From the NCBI GenBank assembly GCA_949752795.1, contig OX457062.1:90943777-91007776 (forward strand): DNA of 64,000 nucleotides, given 5' to 3'. The number at the start of each line of letters is the position of its first letter. Position 1 is the stretch's first letter. Shown here in pieces: positions 11,182 through 23,935 of this stretch. Both the position numbers and the translations under genes were made by a program. The notes beneath the pieces are model-generated. The model was not told where the DNA came from. It was given only the letters and a program-made list of their open reading frames with translations, and did no database searches. Origin of the DNA: Hyperoodon ampullatus. Its lineage: Eukaryota; Chordata; Mammalia; Artiodactyla; Ziphiidae.

Positions 11182-12047
11182 ATGTGTCAAATCTAGTTGC
11201 CCCGTTTTAAAGAAGGAAACCATTAACACAGAAGTGGAAGAAAAGGCACTGAATCACGAGTCAAAATATTTAGTTTCAACACCAGCCCTAAGACTTAGTG
11301 TAACATCTGACTCATCAGAGTCCCTCTGGGCTTCATGTTTTATTCTGTAAAAAATAGTAAGTACTTCAAAGGATTGTCATGCAAATTAAATGATACTAAG
11401 TGTGACCACATTTTGTGTATTTTAAGGCCTGTATAAATGTTTCTAGTATTATAATTCCTATTTTAGAGGCTGATCTCACAGATTACTGCACAGATCAGAC
11501 ACTAGGGTTCTTAAAAAATGTGAGTGGACAGTGCACATCTGAATCTAATACAGATGCCCATGGCCTCTTCCCTCCACTCCTGTGGCTCAGAGGCCTGCAC
11601 ACATCAGAACCTCTAGCTTGAGGGACAATCAGGAGTTGACTTTATGACATGCCTGTTTTAATACCTATGCAATATGAGCATCATAACTGTGTAACTCACC
11701 CTCCTCCTCGGAAACTCTAGCTGAGTGTCTCTTCTTCTATTCTCGTCTTGTTAGGAGTAAAGATGGGTTAATTGTATTTTTCATCCATAAGTGTCTAAAC
11801 AACTACAGCTAACAAGAAACAGGTTTAAATGAATCTGGGATTTATATTCTCAGTTCAGGTATTCTATATGTGGAAATGTAAACTTGAGACCAGTAGTTCC
11901 CAAGGGTTCCTTATCTCTGAGGTTCAGCAGCCTATGTATTTGTAAGACCTGCCCCTGAGCTGGCCTGTCATACTCTTTATACATAAGTAAACCTAGCCAT
12001 TCAGTGTTGTCATGTATCCAGAGTGATACCGTTTGTATAGCCTAATA
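11182..12047. other. No gene recognised
   Basis: About 0.87 kb of diverged sequence without a recognised exon. Parts may belong to an old DNA transposon, but I cannot name it. Confidence 0.45.
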
Positions 12048-12066
12048 TTAGGAATATATTTTTTGT

Positions 12067-12552
12067 TTATTTGTTTTTTGTTTTTTGGGTTTTTTTGTTT
12101 TTTTAACATCTTTATTGGAGTATAATTGCTTTACATTGTTGTGTTATTGCTGCTGTATAACAAAGTAAATCAGCTATACGTATACATATATCCCCATATC
12201 CCTCCCTTTTGATCTCCCTCCCACTCTCCCTATCCCACCCCTCTAGGTGGTCACAAAGCACCCAGCTGATCTCCCTGTGCGATGCAGCTGCTTCCCACTA
12301 GCTATAGTGTATATATGTAAATGCCACTCTCTCACTTCCTCCCAGCTTACCGTTCCCCCTCCCCGTGTCCTCAAGTCCATTCTCTAAGTCTGCATCTTTA
12401 TTCCTGTCCTGCCCCTAGATTCTTCAGAACCATTTTCTTTCTTTAGATTCCACATATATGTGTTAGCATACAGTATTTGTTTTCTCTTTCTGACTTACTT
12501 CACTCTGTATGACAGACTCTAGGTCCATTCACCTCACTACAAATAGCTTAAT
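12067..12552 (-). repeat. 5'-truncated L1 3' end, antisense
   Basis: Same L1 3' UTR complement as at 6.1-6.9 kb ('aacatctttattggagtataatt', 'ctaggtggtcacaaagcacccagc'). The duplication ttaggaatatattt flanks it at 12048-12061 and 12553-12566. Confidence 0.9.
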
Positions 12553-12707
12553 TTAGGAATATATTTAGAACACAACTTTAAAGATATGCAACAGATGAGA
12601 AGAAGGATACAATTTTCTCAAAGAAAGTATTTAAACTCTGGATGTAGATTTCCAGTTATATATTTTTAAGTGACAAATGATGGAACCTTATTTACGTATT
12701 TTTTGTA

Positions 12708-13207
12708 TAAAGAAGAGGTGGTACATATATACAATGGAATATTACTTAGGCATAAAAAAATAACAATGCCATTTGCAGCAACATGGATGGACCTAGAGAT
12801 TGTCATCCTGAGTGAAGTAAGTCACACACAGAAAGACAGATATCATATGATATCACTTATATGTGGAATCTACAAAAACGGGGTACAAATGAACTAATTT
12901 ACAAAACAGAAGTAGAGTCACAGATGTAGAAAACAAACTTATGGTTACCAGGGAATGAGGGGTGGGGAGGGATAAATCGGGAGATTGGGACTAACATATA
13001 CACATTACTATATATGAAATAGATAACTAATAAGAACCTACTGTATAGCACAGGGAATTCTACTCAATGCTCTGTAATGGCCTATATGGGAAAAGAATCT
13101 AAAAAGAGAGTGGATATATGTATATGTATAACTGATTCACTTTGCTGTACAGCAGAAACCAACACAACATTGTAAATCAACTATACTCCAATAAAAGTTT
13201 TTTAAAA
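12708..13207 (+). repeat. L1 3' end, sense
   Basis: Sense L1: end of ORF2 ('acatatatacaatggaatattactt', 'gcaacatggatggacctagagatt'), then the 3' UTR with 'tggttaccagggaatgagggg', ending 'caactatactccaataaaag' and a short A run. No intact frame. Confidence 0.9.
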
Positions 13208-13267
13208 AACTAATTTATATATATTTTTGAAAAGAAACATCTGAAATAGGGACAAACCAAATAATTC

Positions 13268-13425
13268 AGTTGCTTAGTACACTGATTCTCATAATCTGGC
13301 TCCCAAACCAGCAGTATTAGCATCACCTGCGAACATGCCATAAATAAAATTCCTGGGCACACCCCAGGCCTGCTGTATCTGAAACACCAGAGGTGAAGCC
13401 CACCAATCTGTGTTCTATCAAGGTT
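13268..13425 (-). repeat. MER5-like hAT DNA transposon relic
   Basis: Matches the reverse of the MER5A/B pattern: 'gattctcataatctggctcccaaaccagcag', 'tagcatcacctg', 'cacaccccaggcctgctg', 'caatctgtgttct'. Non-autonomous and old. Confidence 0.65.
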
Positions 13426-13819
13426 TCCAGATGCTATATAAAAGCAAGCAAACACTAGAGAACCATGGGCTTATGGAGAGCCAGGCAGGTAATCAGTTAT
13501 TGAGACACATATATCATTTCTATTGCTCACAAAAAGCCTTGATTAAGTATCGCCAGGAAACTTGCCTTACATTGTACTTTCTGATTTTTTAAATCATATA
13601 ACACACAGTATTATTAATATGATCATCATTATGAAAATGAACCTATTCTTATCATAGGTACTTATTGTTTGTGATCTCTGGCTTTTTCCGGTTCTTGAAA
13701 ATAAAAAGCTTTAGTTTATATGGTTTAATTACCATTGTGTACATGAAGATCATTTTTCCTCATAACTCATTATTCAGTAAGGTATTTATTCATAAAAAAT
13801 GTGTTGAGTACACTTATTG

Positions 13820-14030
13820 AGTCAGTATGGCACAGGCTCTGAATTTATATCTTCATTCTGACGTTTACTGCCAGTATGATGGTGGGAAAGATACTTAATC
13901 TCTCCGTACCTCAGTTGCCTTATCTATAAAATGAATTCTCATAGTAATTTCTAAACTTTAGGGTTATTGTATGATAAACTTAAAAGCACTATATCAGTGC
14001 ATCACTAAATAAGTATTAGCTGTCCTTTTT
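13820..14030 (+). repeat. MIR SINE, sense
   Basis: Core-SINE signature: 'ggctctgaatttatatcttcattctgacg', 'aagatacttaatctctccgtacctcagttgcc', 'ttatctataaaatgaa', 'gggttattgtatgat', 'ctaaataagtattagctg'. Confidence 0.8.
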
Positions 14031-14189
14031 AGGACCCTGTGTAAAATTCTATGAGGTTCTAAATATACAAAGATAAACAGGACATGAACTCTACCCCTAA
14101 GTAATTCATATTTTAATTTGATTTTTTAAATGATATATAAGAAAATACTGTGAATGATACATTCTAAAACTAAAGGAATTAATACTTTT

Positions 14190-15020
14190 GATTTTGACCA
14201 TGATGGGGTAGCAGAGATTTTATTTAACCTTTTGACTTAAGCTACTAGAAGATGACAAAAGTACATAAAGTAACAGTTTTCAGACACTGGACAACAAGCA
14301 GTACAGAATTGTAATCATTGAGAGAAGGGAGACAAAGTGAGCTTTACAATTGCCTGAACTTGCAGGCTGAATGCTGTTTCTAGGCTGCAGCACAGGGAGG
14401 GAGCATTCAAACAGAGGCTGGCAGTGTCTCTGAATTGAGCAGAGATCAGAGTTCAGGGAGGCCAGGTGACTTGCATTTCCAGGGAAGAGGACCAGAGATG
14501 GGAGAGTTGCATAGAAAGATAACTCTGGAGATATGCAAAGGGGTCCCCTTAAGATTTTGTCTGAATATAGATCTAAGCACACTGAAAAAACTTTTTACCT
14601 GAAGGTGTGAATAAATCCACAAGAAATCAGAAAGCCAAATAATTCTCAGTGATCTCATAGGGATGGAAACAGTTTTTGTTCCCACCAGCCAGACTGGAAA
14701 GACCTTTTAATAAATGTGGCATTATTAAGAGTAATGTAAGAGTAAGGGGGATAAATTATGCTTATTGCAAAAGCAAGCTAGCTTTTTCTTAAAAACCATT
14801 TTAAAATAATACTTGAAAGGATCAACCTGGTCTGCAAGTAACTTAAGTGCCTCAGAGAACAAAGTCTGTCACACCCTAAAAGAATACAACCAAATCCATG
14901 ACACTGTAAAATACACAGCATCCAGCATCCAAACAAAATTTTCAAGGCATACAAAAAAGCAGGATATTGTTATACATAACCAGGGGGGAATTCATGAAAG
15001 GAAATATCCAGGGCAGTGTG
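14190..15020 (+). repeat. Ancient L1 (L1M-type) fragment
   Basis: Phrases such as 'agaagatgacaaaagtacataaag' and 'atccagcatccaaacaaaattttcaaggcatacaaa' resemble the 5' part of old mammalian L1M elements. Diverged; no intact ORF. Family assignment is tentative. Confidence 0.45.
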
Positions 15021-15195
15021 TACATGCTTGTCCACACAAAGCATGAGACAAAGAGAAGTAAGAAATATTACAATTTTTGGAAATGGGATGTTCAAGAATG
15101 CCTTCAAAGCTTGAAAGTTGTTACCATGTATTAGAAATATTTTCTGGATACTGTCATATTTATAAATGTAACCCTAATGTTTTAATATAATCAGT

Positions 15196-15739
15196 TGTCA
15201 GGGAGGAAGAGATTTTTCTGTGCCCTTCTAGGTTCTTCTGGCTGGTCTAAGAAACAAATTGACATGAGACAGATTAATAGGAGAAAATCAAACAAAAGTT
15301 TAATAACATATATACATGGGAGACACCCAGGAAAACTGAGTAACTTGCCAAAAGGCCAAAGCCCTCACCTTAAAAACCATCTTCAGCTAAAGACAAAAGA
15401 GGATGTTGAGGGTAGTGGTTTGGGACTTCAAAGGAGAAGAAAGTAATTCACATAGATTTGGGAAAACAAATGTTTGCTGAGCCTTGCAGAGATAATGGGA
15501 CCCAGAGTGGACTCTGATCCCTGCCAAGTTTCCCATCACACCTAGCCTATACTGTTTGCAGATATCTCTGGTGGTAGCTCTATTCTGGGAACAGGCCCTT
15601 TGTCTAAATTCTTTAGGCAGCTAAGGGGGAGGTAAAAAGAAAGACTTCTTAAATCTTCTATTTCTTAAACATCATCAGTCTAAAATAATCCTCATGCCAA
15701 AGAGACACATTTTGGGGTGGCAAATTTTGCTCCCCTACA
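15196..15739 (-). repeat. Solo LTR, ERVL/MLT2-like, antisense
   Basis: A 544-bp unit bounded by TG (15196) and CA (15739). Its complement begins tgtaggggagcaaaatttgcc, the pattern I associate with MLT2-type ERVL LTRs. A second copy in the same orientation lies at 35.99-36.92 kb and a more diverged relative at 27.2-27.7 kb. Confidence 0.65.
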
Positions 15740-16463
15740 TAATTAAATAGAGGAAAATAAAAGAGATTTGATTATAAATTATAAATAGTGGCAAACTGAA
15801 AATCCATTCTCTTAATCTAGTAATTTACCGGGCTTAGCCTTACTGCTAGAAATTTTATGCTCTGCCTTTTAAATACCTAATCACTTTTTTTGTTTGTTTT
15901 CTTGCTTGTTTTCATAGTTAAATACTGTAAGGAAGTCCTTGATCCTCTTGGGTTAAATTTGAAAGTTAAGTTTTGTTAGTAACACACTCCAACCACAAGG
16001 GGGAGTGCAAGACACACACATGCCACCCTCCCTTTCACTTTTACCTTCCCCTCCAGTCACAGGAGGAGTAATTAACAAGTTCACTGTATTGCACAATATA
16101 GGGGTCACTGCTCACATTGTAGTCTATCATATTTCAAATTCAAGACCTATCAGGGCCTAGGTGTTTTGGTGCTTTGGATTTGATAAGTGAACGAGTTAAA
16201 ATTTTTGAGTTTAAGAATCCTAGGATTCCTGTCTTCGTATATATATGGCTGGTGCAGTTAAGAGAAGCCTGTGGTCACCTACCCCTGAAGACAGTGCCCT
16301 TCACCAACTATAATTCCCACATTAGGACATTACTGGTATAAGGAAAAGGGGCATGAAGTTCTTATTGCCGGCCTGGGGCTCTAGGTTTTAGGCACAAATG
16401 ACCTTTCTTTCCCTGGGGAGTTTCCCTTGGATTTTTTTCCACGTTTCTTCTTTTCTTAATCTT
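15740..16463. other. No gene recognised
   Basis: Intergenic sequence with no recognised exon or repeat. A purine/pyrimidine-biased patch near 15990-16080 ('caccctccctttcactttta') is not informative. Confidence 0.45.
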
Positions 16464-16653
16464 TAAATGCTTTTTTAAAATTTTTATTTTATTTATTTTT
16501 TTATACAGCAGGTTCTTATTAGTCATGCATTTTGTACACATCAGTGTATACACGTCAATTCCAATCTCCCAATTCATCCCACCACCACCACCACCCCTGC
16601 CACTTTCCCCCCTTGGTGTCCATACGTTTGTTCTCTACACCTGTGTCTCTATT

Positions 16654-16656
<3 letters not shown>

Positions 16657-16687
<31 letters not shown>

Positions 16688-16876
16688 GGTACGCAGGCCT
16701 CTCACTCCTGTGGCCTCTCCCGTTGCAGAGCACAGGCTCCGGACGTGCAGGCTCAGCGGCCATGGCTCACGGGCCCAGCCACTCCGCAGCATGTGGGATC
16801 CTCCCGGACCGGGGCACGAACTCGTGTCCCCTGCATCGGCAGGCGGACTCTCAACCACTGCGCCACCAGGGAAGCC
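16657..16876 (-). repeat. CHR-type SINE inside the L1 3' UTR
   Basis: Starts with a run of about 30 T (complement of the A tail) and 'gcggtacgcaggcctctcac', and ends 'gccaccagggaagcc'. The 16-bp duplication ctgtgtctctatttct is at 16641-16656 and 16877-16892, so it is younger than the L1. Confidence 0.95.
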
Positions 16877-17115
16877 CTGTGTCTCTATTTCTGCCCTGCA
16901 AACCGGTTCATCTGTACCATTTTCTAGTTCCACATATATGCGTTAATATACGATATTTGTTCTTCTCTTTCTGACTTACTTCACTCTGTACGACAGTCTC
17001 TAGATCCATCCACGTCTCTACAAATGACCCAATTTCGTTCCTTGTTATGGCTGAGTAATATTCCATTGTATATATGTACCACATCTTCTTTGCCCATTTG
17101 TCTGTCGATGGGCAT

Positions 17116-17685
17116 TTAGGTTGCTTCCATGACCTGGCTATTGTTAACAGTGCTGCAGTGAACATTGGGGTGCACTGTGGCTTTTTGAATTCTGGTTTTC
17201 TCAGGGTATACACCCAGTAGTGGGATTGCTGGGTCATATGGTAATTTTATTTTTAGTTTTTTAAGGAACCTCCATACTGTTCTCCATAGTGGCTGTATCA
17301 ATTTACATTCCCACCAACAGTGCAAGGGGATTCCCTTTTCTCCACACCCTCTCCAGCATTTGTTGCTTGTAGATTTTCTGATGATGCCCATTCTAACTGG
17401 TGTGAGGTGATAGCTCATTGTAGTTTTGATTTGCATTTTTCCAACAGTTAGTGATGTTGAGCAGCTTTTCGTGTGCCTCTTGGCCATCTGTATGTCTTCT
17501 ATGGAGAAATGTCTATTAGGGTCTTCTGCCCATTTTTGGATTGGGTTGTTTGTTTTTTTAATATTGAGCTGCATGAGCTGTTTATATATTTTAGAGATTA
17601 ATCCTTTGTTGATTCGTTTGCAAATATTTTCTCCCATTCTCAGAGTTGTCTTTTCATCTTGTTCATGGTTTCCTTTGATGTGCAA
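17116..17685 (-). pseudogene. L1 ORF2 C-terminal relic
   Basis: A 189-codon frame with [20 protein letters not shown] and then [20 protein letters not shown], the cysteine-rich C-terminal region of L1 ORF2p. The frame is interrupted on both sides. Part of a dead element. Confidence 0.85.
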
Positions 17686-18207
17686 AAGCTTTTAAGTTTC
17701 ATTAGGTCCCATTTGTTTATTTTTGTTTTTATTTCCATTACTCTAGAAGATGGGTCAACAAATATCTTGCTGTGATTTATGTCATAGAGTGTTCTTCCTA
17801 TGTTTTCCTCTAAGAGTTTTATAGTGCCCGGATTTACATTTAGGTCTCTAATCCATTATGCGTTTATTTTTGTGTATGGTGTTAGGGAGTGTTCTAATTT
17901 CATTCTTTTACATGTAGCTGTCCAATTTTCCCCACACCACTTATTGAAGAGACTGTCTTTTCTCCATTGTATATCCTTGCCTCCTTTGTCATAGATTAGT
18001 TGACCATAGGTGCGTGGGTTTACCTCTGGGCTTTCTATCCTGTTCCATTGATCTATATTTCTGTTTTTCTGCCAGTACCATATTGTCTTGATTACTGTAG
18101 CTTTGTAGTATAGTCTGAAGTCAGGGAGCCTGATTCCTCCAGCTCCATTTTTTTTTCCCTCAAGACTGCTTTGGCTGTTTGGGGTATTTTCTGTCTCCAT
18201 ACAAATT

Positions 18208-19053
18208 TTAAGATTTCTGTTCTAGTTCTGTAAAAAATGCAATTGGTAATTTGAAGGGGATTGCATTGAATCTGTAGATTGCTTTGGGTAGTATAATCAT
18301 TTTCACAATATTGATTCTTCCAATCCAAGAACATGGTATATCTCTCCATCTGTTGGTATCATCTTTAATTTCTGTCATCAGTGTCTTATAGTTTTCTGCA
18401 TACAGGTCTTTTGGTAGGTTTATTCCTAGGTGTTTTATTCTTTTTGTTGCAATGGTAAATGGCAGTGTTTCCTTAATTTCTCTTTCAGATTTTTCATCAT
18501 TAGTGTATAGGAATGCAAGAGATTTCTGTGCATTAATTTTGTGTCCTGCTACTTTACCAAATTCATTGATTAGCTCTAGTAGTTTTCTGGTGGCATCTTT
18601 AGCATTCTCTATGTATAGCATCATGTCATCTGCAAACAGTGACAGCTTTACTTCTTCTTTTCCAATTTGTATTCCTTTTATTTCTTTTTCTTCTCTGATT
18701 GCCGTGGCTAGGACTTCCAAAACTATTTTGAATAATAATGGTGAGAGTGGACATCCTTGTCTTGTTCCTGATCTTAGAGGAAATGCTATCAGTTTTTCAC
18801 CATTGAGAATGATGTTTGCTATGGGTTTGTCATATATGGCCTTTATTATGCTGATGTAGGTTCCCTCTATGCCCACTTTATGGAGAGTTTTTATCATAAA
18901 TGGGTGTTGAATTTTGTCAAAAGCTTTTTCTGCATCTATTGAGATGATCATATGGTTTTTCCTCTTCAATTTGTTAATATGATGTATCACACTGATTGAT
19001 TTACATGTATTGAAGAATCCTTGCACCCCTGGGATAAAATCCCACTTGATCAT
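18208..19053 (-). pseudogene. L1 ORF2 reverse transcriptase relic
   Basis: A 281-codon open stretch contains the reverse transcriptase palm: [16 protein letters not shown] with the first catalytic Asp, [14 protein letters not shown], and [11 protein letters not shown] with the paired Asp. It is cut off from the endonuclease and C-terminal parts by stops and frameshifts, so no full ORF2p can be made. Confidence 0.9.
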
Positions 19054-20226
19054 GGTGTATGATCCTTTTAATGTGTTGTCAGATTCTGTTTGCTAGTAGT
19101 TTGTTGAGGATTTTGCATCTATATTCATCAGTGATATTGGTCTGTAATTTTCTTTTTTTGTAGAATCTTTGTCTGGTTTTGGTATCAGGGTGATGGTGGC
19201 CTCATAGAATGAGTTTGGGAGTTTTCCTTCTTCTGCAATTTTTTGGAAGGGTTTGAAAAGGGTGGGTGTTAGCTCTTCTCTAAATGTTTGATAGAATTCA
19301 CCTGTGAAGCCATCTGGTCCTTGACTTTTGCTTCTTGGAAGATTTTAAATCACAGTTTCAATTTCATTACTTGTGATTGGTCTGTTCATATTTTCTATTT
19401 CTTCCTGGTTCAGTCTTAGATGGTTATACCTTTCGAAGAATTTGTCCACGTCTTCCACGTTGTCCATTTTTTTGTCATAGAGTTGCTTGTAGTAGTCTCT
19501 TAGGATGCTTTGTATTTCTGCTGTGTCTGTTGTAACTTCTCCTTTTTATTTATAATTTTATTGATTTTAGTCCTCTCCCTCTTTTTCTTGATGAGTCTGG
19601 CTAATGGTTTATCAATTTTGTTTATCTTCTCAAAGAACCAGCTTTTAGTTTTATTGATCTTTGCTTTTGTTTTCTTTGTTTCTATTTCATTTATTTCTGT
19701 TCTGATCTTTATGATTTCTTTCTTTCCACTAACATTGGGTTTTGTTTGTTCTTCTTTCTCTAGTTCCTTAGGTGTAACGTTAAATTGTTTATTTGAGATT
19801 TTTCTTGTTTCTTGAGGTAGGCTTGTATAGCTATAAATTTCCCTCTTAGAACTGCTTTTGCTGCATCTCATAGGTTTTGGATTGTTGTGTTTTCATTGTC
19901 ATTTGTTTCTAGGTATTTTTTGATTTCCTCTTAGATTTGTTCAGTGATCTCTTGGTTATTTAGTAACGTATTGTTTAGCCTCCATGTGTTTGTGTTTTTT
20001 ATGTTTTTCCCCCTGTAATTGATTTCTAATCTCATAGCATTGTGGTCAGAAAAGATGCTTGATATGATTTCAATTTTCTTAAATTTACTGAGGCTTGATC
20101 TGTGACCCAAGATATGATCTATCCTGGAGAATGTTTCATGTGCACTTGAGAAGAAAGTGTAATCTACTGTTTTTGGATGGAATGTCCTATAAATATCAAT
20201 TAAATCTATCTGGTCTATTGTGTCAT

Positions 20227-20724
20227 TTAAAGCTGTGTTTCTTTATTAATTTTCATTTTGGATGATCTGTCCACTGGTGTAAGTGAGGTGTTAAAGTCCC
20301 CCACTATTATTGTGTTACTGTTGATTTCCTCTTTTATAGCTGTTAGCAGTTGCCTTATGTATTGAGATGCTCCTATGTTGGGTGCATATATATTTATAAT
20401 TGTTATATCTTCTTGGATTGATCCCTTGATCATTGTGTACTATCCTTCCTTGTCTATTGTAACAGTCTTTATGTTAAAGCCTATTTTATCTGATATGAAT
20501 ATTGTTACTCCAGCTTTCTTTTGATTTCCATTTGCATGGAATATCTTTTTCCAGCCTCTCACTTTCAGTCTGTATGTGTCCCTAGGTCTGAAGTGGGTCT
20601 CTTGTAGACAGCATATATATGGGTCTTGTTTTTGTATCCATTCAGCAAGCCTGTGTTTTTTGGTTGGAGCATTTAATCCATTCACGTTTAAGGTAATTAT
20701 CAATATGTATGTTCCTGTTACCAT
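20227..20724 (-). pseudogene. L1 ORF2 endonuclease relic
   Basis: Two adjacent frames cover the apurinic-endonuclease-like domain: LNVNGLNAPTKKHRL and CCLQETHF near the start, then INIYAPN and IIVGDFN. They are separated by a stop near 20434-20439. Confidence 0.85.
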
Positions 20725-21185
20725 TTTCTTAATTGTTTTGGGTTTGTTTTTGTAGGTCCTTTTCTTCTCTTGTGTTTCCCACTTAGAGAAGTTCCTTTAC
20801 CATTTGTTGTAGAGCTCATTTGGTGGTGCTGAATTCTCTTAGCTTTTCCTTGTCTGTAAAGTTTTTGATTTCTCCCTCTAATCTGAATGAGACCCTTGTT
20901 GGGTAGAGTAATCTTGGTTGTAGGTTCTTCCCTTTCATCACTTTAAGTATATGATGCCACTCCCGTCTGGCTTGTAGAGTTTCTGCTGAGAAATCAGCTG
21001 TTAACCTTATGGGGGTTCCCTTGTATGTTATTTGTCATTTTTCCCTTGCTGCTTTCAATAATTATTCTTTGTCTTTAATTTTTGCCAATTTGATTACTGT
21101 GAGTCTCAGCTTGTTTCTCCTTGGGTTAATCTTGCATGGGACTCTCTGCGCTTCTTGGACTTGGGTGGCTATTTCCTTTCCCACG

Positions 21186-21689
21186 TTAGGGAATTTTTCG
21201 ACTATAATCTCTTCTAATATTTTCTCGGGTTCTTTCTCTCTCTTCTTCTTCTTCTGGGACCGCTACAATGTGAATATTGTTGCGTTTAATGTTGTCCCAG
21301 AGGTCTCTTAGGCTGTCTTCATTTCTTTTCATTCTTTTTTCTTTATTCTGTTCCACAACAGTGAATTCCACAATTCTGTCTTCCAGGTCACTTATCTGTT
21401 CTTCTGCCTCAGTTATTCTTTTATTGATTCCTTCTAGTGTATTTTTCATTTCAGTTATTGTATTGTTCATCTCTATTTGTTTGTTCTTTACTTCTTCTAG
21501 ATATTTGTTAAACATTTCTTGCATCTTCTCAGTCTTTGCCTCCATTCTTTTTCCAAGGTCCTGGATCATCTTCACTATCATTATTCTGAATTCTCTTTCT
21601 GGAAGATTGCCTATCTCTGTTTCATTTAGTTGTTTTTCTGGGGTTTTATCTTGTTCCTTCATCTGGTGCATAGCCCTCTGCCTTTTCAT
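21186..21689 (-). pseudogene. L1 ORF1 N-terminal relic
   Basis: A 167-codon frame with a long heptad-rich segment (KNTLEGINKRITEAEEQISD) and then the start of the RRM-like region, typical of the ORF1p coiled coil. The rest of ORF1 is out of frame. Confidence 0.85.
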
Positions 21690-21791
21690 CTTGTCTATCT
21701 TTCTGTGAATGTGGTTTCCGTTCCACAGGCTGCAGGATTGTAGTTCTTCTTGCTTCTGTTGTCTGCCCTCTGGTCTAAATGCTTTAATTAA

Positions 21792-22171
21792 TTTTTTTTT
21801 TATTTTTAAATTTTTTTATTTTATGTTTTGGCTGCATTGGGTCTTCGTTGCTGCATGCTGGCTTTCTCTAGTTGGGGCAAGTGGGGGCTGCTCTTCATCA
21901 TGGTGCACAGGCTTCTTATTGTGGTGGCTTCTCTTGTTGTGGAGCATGGGCTCTAGGCACACAGGCTTCAGTAGTTGTGGCATGTGGGCTCAGTAGTTGT
22001 GGCCCACGGGCTCAGTAGCTGTGGCTCGCAGGCTCTAGAGTACAGGCTCAGTAGTTGTGGCATACAGGCTTAGGTGCTCCGTGGCATGTGAGATCTTCCT
22101 GGACCGGGCTCAAACCTGTGTCTCCTGCATTGGCAGGCGGATTCCTAACCACTGCACCACCATGGAAGCCC
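21792..22171 (-). repeat. CHR-type SINE, long form, antisense
   Basis: Complement of the long CHR form: 'tttggctgcattgggtcttcg', several 'cagtagttgtggc' units, and an end in 'caccaccatggaagccc'. It sits just upstream of the L1 5' end. I could not see a clean duplication. Confidence 0.88.
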
Positions 22172-22250
22172 AGTATATTTATTTATTTTTTTTATTTTTT
22201 ATTTTTTTTTTTATTTTTTTTTTTTTTTTTTTTTTTATATTTATTTTTGA
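22172..22250. repeat. T-rich low-complexity tract
   Basis: Almost pure T with scattered A over about 70 bp. It may be the complement of a degenerated poly(A) tail belonging to sequence on its right. Confidence 0.7.
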
Positions 22251-23205
22251 TTAAAAAACTTTAGACACAAAATGTTTCTATTTGAAAACTCACTTTCAAA
22301 AAGTAATTTTATAAAAATGTAAAATCATTTATGCCCATGTCCATTAAAATAAACTAATATCTAAAATTGAAAATTAATGTAAATAGAATGAATATTTTCA
22401 TATATGTGCATGTACTTTAATCAGTTTTGCCAAGGAATTCTGTTTTTTCCAGCTCAGTGTTACTTTTTAGACATTTAACAACAAAAAAATCTATAGTATT
22501 TTTTCAAGGCTGCATTTTTCTTAATTTTAAAACATTGACATGTACACAGCGAGAGTGACTGAAATACAGTTTTTTTCATAGCTAATAGTGAATATACATT
22601 AAAAATAATTAAGTGGAATTACTATCCTTGTTCCTACTATCAATTTGATTTTACACTATTTGAAACCTTTAAATTTTGGTTTCATTTTGCTCAGAATGAA
22701 CTAGCACAATTCCACCAAACTAGTAAGAAATGTGGAATGCCAAGTACGTTCATGTTTTAAGGTATTAGTAGATGGAAATTATTGAAAACAGAGCTTGCAA
22801 ACATTAAGATGTTGAAATTCATACATACTAAAGCAAGGGAGGAATTGAGAAAACTATAAAATGAGGACTCCAATGATGTACAAGGCTTAATTTTTAATTC
22901 TTTAAACTTAGGATAATTTTGTGCATATATTAATTTGATTTTTAGGGAACAGATTTCTAGAATTAAAACTTTTTAGCCTTGTAAAATATGGACATTTTTT
23001 ACATTTAAATTGCCCTGCTGAAAGTTTATGTTAATTTTTACTAGCAAATAGTGTTTACAGAAACTGTCTCTGAGTTAAAAATACTCCTGAAAGAATATAT
23101 TAGTCCTATCGAGATATAATCTCAGAAAACAAAGTTTTCCAATAGATATTAATACTAATTAATTAGTGATTAATTAATACTAATCATGCAAGTGGAATTG
23201 TGACA
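22250..23205 (-). other. AT-rich block of unknown origin, possible retrocopy 3' end
   Basis: About 950 bp, strongly AT-rich, with no recognised repeat family. On the minus strand it ends in AATAAATA shortly before a long A-rich tract, the arrangement of a reverse-transcribed mRNA 3' end. Its texture (long, AU-rich, no ORF) resembles a 3' UTR. I do not recognise the parent transcript, and it could also be unannotated old LINE. Confidence 0.35.
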
Positions 23206-23935
23206 GACTGCATTAATTTTTTTTGAGTAATTTTGTGTCTATGTGTGGCAAGAACACTTAACATGAGATCTACCCTCTAACAAAGTTTTAAGTGTACCAT
23301 ACAATGTTGTTAAGTATAGGCCCAATGATGTACAGAAGATCTCCAGAAATATTCATCTCACATAACTGAAACTTTAGACCTGTGGTACAGCAGCCCCCCA
23401 TTCTTCTCTCCCCCTGCCCACCCCTGGGGCCCTAGCAATCACCATTCTACTCTCTGTTTCTATGTTTGACTAGTTTAAATACTTCATGTAAGTGGAATCA
23501 ATCAGTATTTGTCCTTCTGTAACTGACTTATTTCACTTAGCATAATGTCCTCCAAGTCCATCCATGTTGTCACATATGGCAAAATTTTCTTCTTTTTAAG
23601 ACTACATAATATTCCATTGTATGTCTACAGCATAATATTCTTTATCCTTTCACCTGTCAGTGAACATTTATGTTGTTTCCATATCTTGGCTATTGTGAAT
23701 AGTGCCACAATGAACATGAGAGAACAGCAATCTCTTCAAGATCCTGATTTTAATTATTTTGGATATATACCCAGAAGTGGAATTATTGTATCATATTGTA
23801 GGTCTATTTTTAGTTTTTTGAGGGACTTCCATACATTTTTCATAGTGGTTACACTATTTTTCATTCCCACCAATAGTGCATAAGAGTCCCAGTTTCTCCA
23901 CATTCTTGTCAACACTTGTTGTCTTTTGGTTTTTT

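Larger units (their letters stand above)
16474..21775 (-). mobile_element. Nearly complete inverted L1 (5.3 kb), split by a SINE
   Basis: On the minus strand this is an L1 truncated near the end of the 5' UTR: ORF1 relic, ORF2 endonuclease, reverse transcriptase and C-terminal region, then the 3' UTR. The duplication taaatgcttt is visible at 16464-16473 and 21776-21785. A CHR SINE was inserted later in the 3' UTR. Many stops and frameshifts break both ORFs, so it is immobile. It is the youngest-looking L1 in the window, with the longest preserved frames. Confidence 0.9.

Noticed and set aside
18452..18859. 135-codon plus-strand frame, apparently membrane-like
   Set aside because: It is the complement of the L1 reverse transcriptase frame; its hydrophobicity comes from the T-rich complement strand.
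16474..21775. Active L1
   Set aside because: ORF1 and ORF2 are each broken by stops and frameshifts, so the element cannot mobilise.
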